Shown here in pieces: positions 62,026 to 64,000 of a DNA stretch of 64,000 nucleotides. Location: positions 1 to 64,000 of the forward strand of contig NZ_VTSR01000016.1 of assembly GCF_008329715.1 (NCBI RefSeq), read 5' to 3'. Position 1 is the first letter of the stretch; each line of letters begins with the position of its first letter. The notes under the pieces were generated by a model. It saw only the letters and a list, made by a program, of their open reading frames with translations, made no database searches and was not told the origin of the DNA. The translations under genes were made by a program, and so were the position numbers. The stretch comes from Gimesia chilikensis (GTDB lineage Bacteria; Planctomycetota; Planctomycetia; Planctomycetales; Planctomycetaceae).

Positions 62026-63027
62026 CTAAACCTCGTCTTCCAGGTCCTGAAGTGTATTGACGATCTTTCTGACCAGCTGATCCAGGCTCTCTCCCGTGGC
62101 AGAGGAGATCTGCAGTACCGGCTGCCCCAGTTCTTCAGACAACAGCTCGGTGACCGCTTCCGCATCGGGAAGTTCACATTTGGTGACAACCACGATTTCC
62201 GGCCGATCCATCAGCGTAGCATCATAGAGCCGCATTTCTTCCCGAATCTGACGGTAATTCTCGATCGGATCAGTCTGATCCATGGGAGCTGGCTCGACCA
62301 GATGCACCAGCACCCGGGTCCGCTCGACGTGCCGCAGGAATTCGTGTCCCAGCCCGATCCCCGCGTGGGCACCTTCAATCAGCCCGGGAATATCAGCCAT
62401 CACAAACTGATGATCAAAGCCGACCCGGACCAGACCCAGGTTCGGGTATTTGGTCGTAAACGGATAGTCGGCGATTTCCGGATGAGCCTTGGATAGTCGG
62501 CTGAGCAGCGTCGATTTCCCGGCATTCGGTTTCCCGACCAGCCCGACGTCTGCAATCAGCTTTAATTCGAGGGAAATATCGCGATGTTCTCCCGGTCCCC
62601 CCTTCTCGAATTCACGGGGCGTCTGATGAGTGGCAGTAGCAAAATGACGATTGCCGCGGCCTCCTTTGCCCCCTTTAGCGACAACCACCCGGTCGCCGCT
62701 CTCTTTCATATCACGCAGCAGGTGCCCGCGTTCGGTGTCGAGCACCAGTGTCCCGGGAGGAACCATGATCACAATGTCTTCCCCGTTACGACCGGTTTTC
62801 AGACTCCCCTGACCATGGCCGCCCCGTTCGGCGTTCCAGTGCTTGTGACCAATGATATTCGCCAGGCTGTTGACGTTTTCATCCGCCAGCACGACGACAT
62901 CGCCCCCCTTGCCGCCATCGCCACCATTCGGGCCACCCCGCGGGACGTGGGCCTCTCTCCGGAAACTGGCACAACCATCTCCGCCGTCTCCGGCTTTACA
63001 ATAAATGTCAACGCGATCAACAAACAT
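62026..63027 (-). CDS. obg: Obg-family GTPase
   Basis: A 333-residue GTPase. Residues 1-158 form the glycine-rich Obg fold (DGGDGCASFRREAHVPRGGP, RGGHGQGSLKTGRNGEDIVI). The G domain begins with the P-loop GKPNAGKSTLLSRLSKA near 165, with DIPGLIEGA as G3. Obg/CgtA acts in 50S assembly and growth control. The C-terminal OCT domain of many homologues is absent. A start at 63027 gives the conserved MFVDRVDIYCKAGDGGDG opening. No gene lies between it and kdsD, which is transcribed divergently. Confidence 0.97.
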   Translation of the reverse strand: MFVDRVDIYCKAGDGGDGCASFRREAHVPRGGPNGGDGGKGGDVVVLADENVNSLANIIGHKHWNAERGGHGQGSLKTGRNGEDIVIMVPPGTLVLDTERGHLLRDMKESGDRVVVAKGGKGGRGNRHFATATHQTPREFEKGGPGEHRDISLELKLIADVGLVGKPNAGKSTLLSRLSKAHPEIADYPFTTKYPNLGLVRVGFDHQFVMADIPGLIEGAHAGIGLGHEFLRHVERTRVLVHLVEPAPMDQTDPIENYRQIREEMRLYDATLMDRPEIVVVTKCELPDAEAVTELLSEELGQPVLQISSATGESLDQLVRKIVNTLQDLEDEV

Positions 63028-63413
63028 GGGTTTCGTCTACTACTATCAGTCAGCTAACGGGTGATGAAATCAAGGGTTACAACGCATCAGCGGCAGCCCC
63101 GCAAAGCGATCCGCCGCTTCTATCTTCCCCGGTTCGGCGTAAAAATCAATGCTGTCTCAGCTCAGGGAGCCCTTTATCTGGACACCCGAACTGGATGAGA
63201 AGATCCCAGGGAATGCGTGCGGCATCGAACCAGATATTGTAGATGTTTAAGCGAAAAATACGAGGTCCTCTGATATCAATCTGCAACAAAGCCCGTTGAT
63301 CGAAGCACTTCGCCAGGGATTTTGAAATAAGCGAGCGGGGTCCCGCGGATTCTTTTGATCATAAACCGCTGCAGGCTGGTCACTTACAGCCCCACAACCC
63401 GAATAAAAACGGA
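63028..63413. other. Divergent intergenic region, nothing recognised
   Basis: This region lies between obg and the kdsD promoter. I see no coding or RNA feature. Confidence 0.5.
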
Positions 63414-63442
63414 TTGACCCGTTTTTCGCAGCGCCTTATACT
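63414..63442 (+). promoter_or_regulatory. Promoter of kdsD
   Basis: TTGACC (63414-63419), 17 bases, TATACT (63437-63442), 49 bases before the start. It is similar to the CTTGACCC-N15-TGATACTG form but with a better -10. Confidence 0.8.
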
Positions 63443-63490
63443 CCCGCTCCCCCACACATGCCCGCAAGGATGCGATAAAGGAATGGCGTG

Positions 63491-64000
63491 ATGAGTTCCC
63501 TGCCTGCTAGGTCGGTCATTGAGTTTTCCCAGTTTGATCAGTTACGAGATGCGCGCGAAATTATTTTCAGCGAAGCCGCGGCATTGCGCCAGATGGGCAG
63601 TGCGCTGGGTACCGAACTCTGTGACGCCGTCGATCTGATCCTCTCCCGACCGGGAGCCGTCATCTTGACCGGCATGGGCAAAGCGGGACTGATCGCACAG
63701 AAAATCTGTGCCACCCTCTCTTCGACGGGAACCCGTTCCCATTTTCTGCACCCCGCGGAAGCGATTCACGGCGACCTCGGTTGCCTGCACCAGGACGACA
63801 CCGTACTGGCGTTGTCCAACAGTGGAGAGACGGAGGAACTCCGTCGACTCCTGCCGATCATTCAGAAAATGGAGCTCCCCATCATTGGAATTACCGCCCG
63901 CGAGACCAGCACCCTCGGTCGTGCTTCCCGGGTCGTACTCTGCCTGGGCGATCTCAAAGAGGCGGGCCCGCATCAGCTGGCGCCCTCCACCACCACCACC
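63491..64000 (+). CDS. kdsD: D-arabinose 5-phosphate isomerase (KdsD/KpsF), partial
   Basis: The first 170 residues of a SIS-domain isomerase; the window ends inside the gene. AREIIFSEAAALRQMGSALG starts the protein, VILTGMGKAGLIAQKICATL is the SIS substrate loop, SHFLHPAEAIHGDLGCL carries the family His, and ALSNSGETEELRRLLPII and IGITARETSTLGR complete the domain. It converts ribulose 5-phosphate to arabinose 5-phosphate for Kdo in outer-membrane lipopolysaccharide. ATG 63491 follows AAGGA. CBS domains would be expected downstream. Confidence 0.93.
   Translation, partial: MSSLPARSVIEFSQFDQLRDAREIIFSEAAALRQMGSALGTELCDAVDLILSRPGAVILTGMGKAGLIAQKICATLSSTGTRSHFLHPAEAIHGDLGCLHQDDTVLALSNSGETEELRRLLPIIQKMELPIIGITARETSTLGRASRVVLCLGDLKEAGPHQLAPSTTTT

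Noticed and set aside
63542-63973. Minus-strand gene at the right edge
   Set aside because: The plus strand encodes an unmistakable SIS-domain isomerase here.

Overview
The window looks like chromosome from a marine planctomycete, most like Gimesia/Planctomyces (inference; I could not run a taxonomic search). The marker families are a DUF1549/DUF1553 planctomycete cytochrome next to a DUF1501 protein, two DUF1559 pseudopilin-like proteins, a PVC-type CxxCH heme protein, the PVC small basic protein, a sulfatase, Gfo/Idh/MocA plus DUF1080 sugar genes, and a planctomycete-type ECF sigma factor.

Layout. 1-4.1 kb: orphan ParD-like antitoxin, a guanidine exporter (gdx) behind an apparent guanidine-II riboswitch, a DUF1348 gene, PAP2 phosphatase, ECF sigma factor, RDD membrane protein. 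4.3-13.9 kb: GYF_2/DUF1559 protein, DUF434 protein, a secretin-like protein, a BlaI/BlaR1-like pair with a very large sensor, and a DUF1559 pseudopilin. 14-20.3 kb: a one-directional run of small, partly AT-rich genes (DUF4375, 2OG-Fe(II) oxygenase and orphans) with decayed copies of neighbours, resembling an immunity-gene array. 20.4-23.1 kb: a Ro60/TROVE gene (rsr) preceded by what I read as five tandem Y RNAs and two tRNA genes. 23.2-41.7 kb: esterases, a HEAT/thioredoxin lipoprotein, a 3-keto-sugar cluster, a sulfatase and the DUF1549-DUF1501 pair. 41.7-50 kb: nrdR, a sodium symporter with a tiny membrane partner, small basic protein, a GH3-family synthetase and a PVC heme protein. 50-60 kb: GNAT, a DMFase-like protein, an AraC/XylR regulator and a complete 2-aminoethylphosphonate operon. 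60-64 kb: HExxH protein, obg and the start of kdsD.

The most exciting region is 22,075-23,067 (minus strand). Reading toward rsr it runs tRNA-Arg(UCG), tRNA-Cys(GCA), then five RNAs (A-E) that share a 5' element (ACUGCY...GGANUACAU) and a 3' element (CYUCGU) paired into a bulged stem like the Ro60-binding stem of Y RNAs. Two (C, D) enclose a circularly permuted tRNA-like domain (T-arm, closed acceptor hairpin, D-arm), as known for YrlA-type Y RNAs. One (A) has no extra domain. One (B) carries a 20-nt segment matching 19 positions of the universally conserved 23S rRNA helix-69 strand, followed in order by a hairpin, GCGTAA and a second hairpin, which recalls 23S domain IV. This suggests a set of interchangeable RNA mimic modules on a common Ro60-binding handle.

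Other regulatory signals can be read directly: a BlaI-type palindrome centred on a -10 box, twin AACATGTT palindromes at a pseudopilin promoter, 21-bp-spaced direct repeats upstream of the AraC/XylR gene, and a promoter form CTTGACCC-N15-TGATACTG used three times upstream of carbohydrate-related genes.
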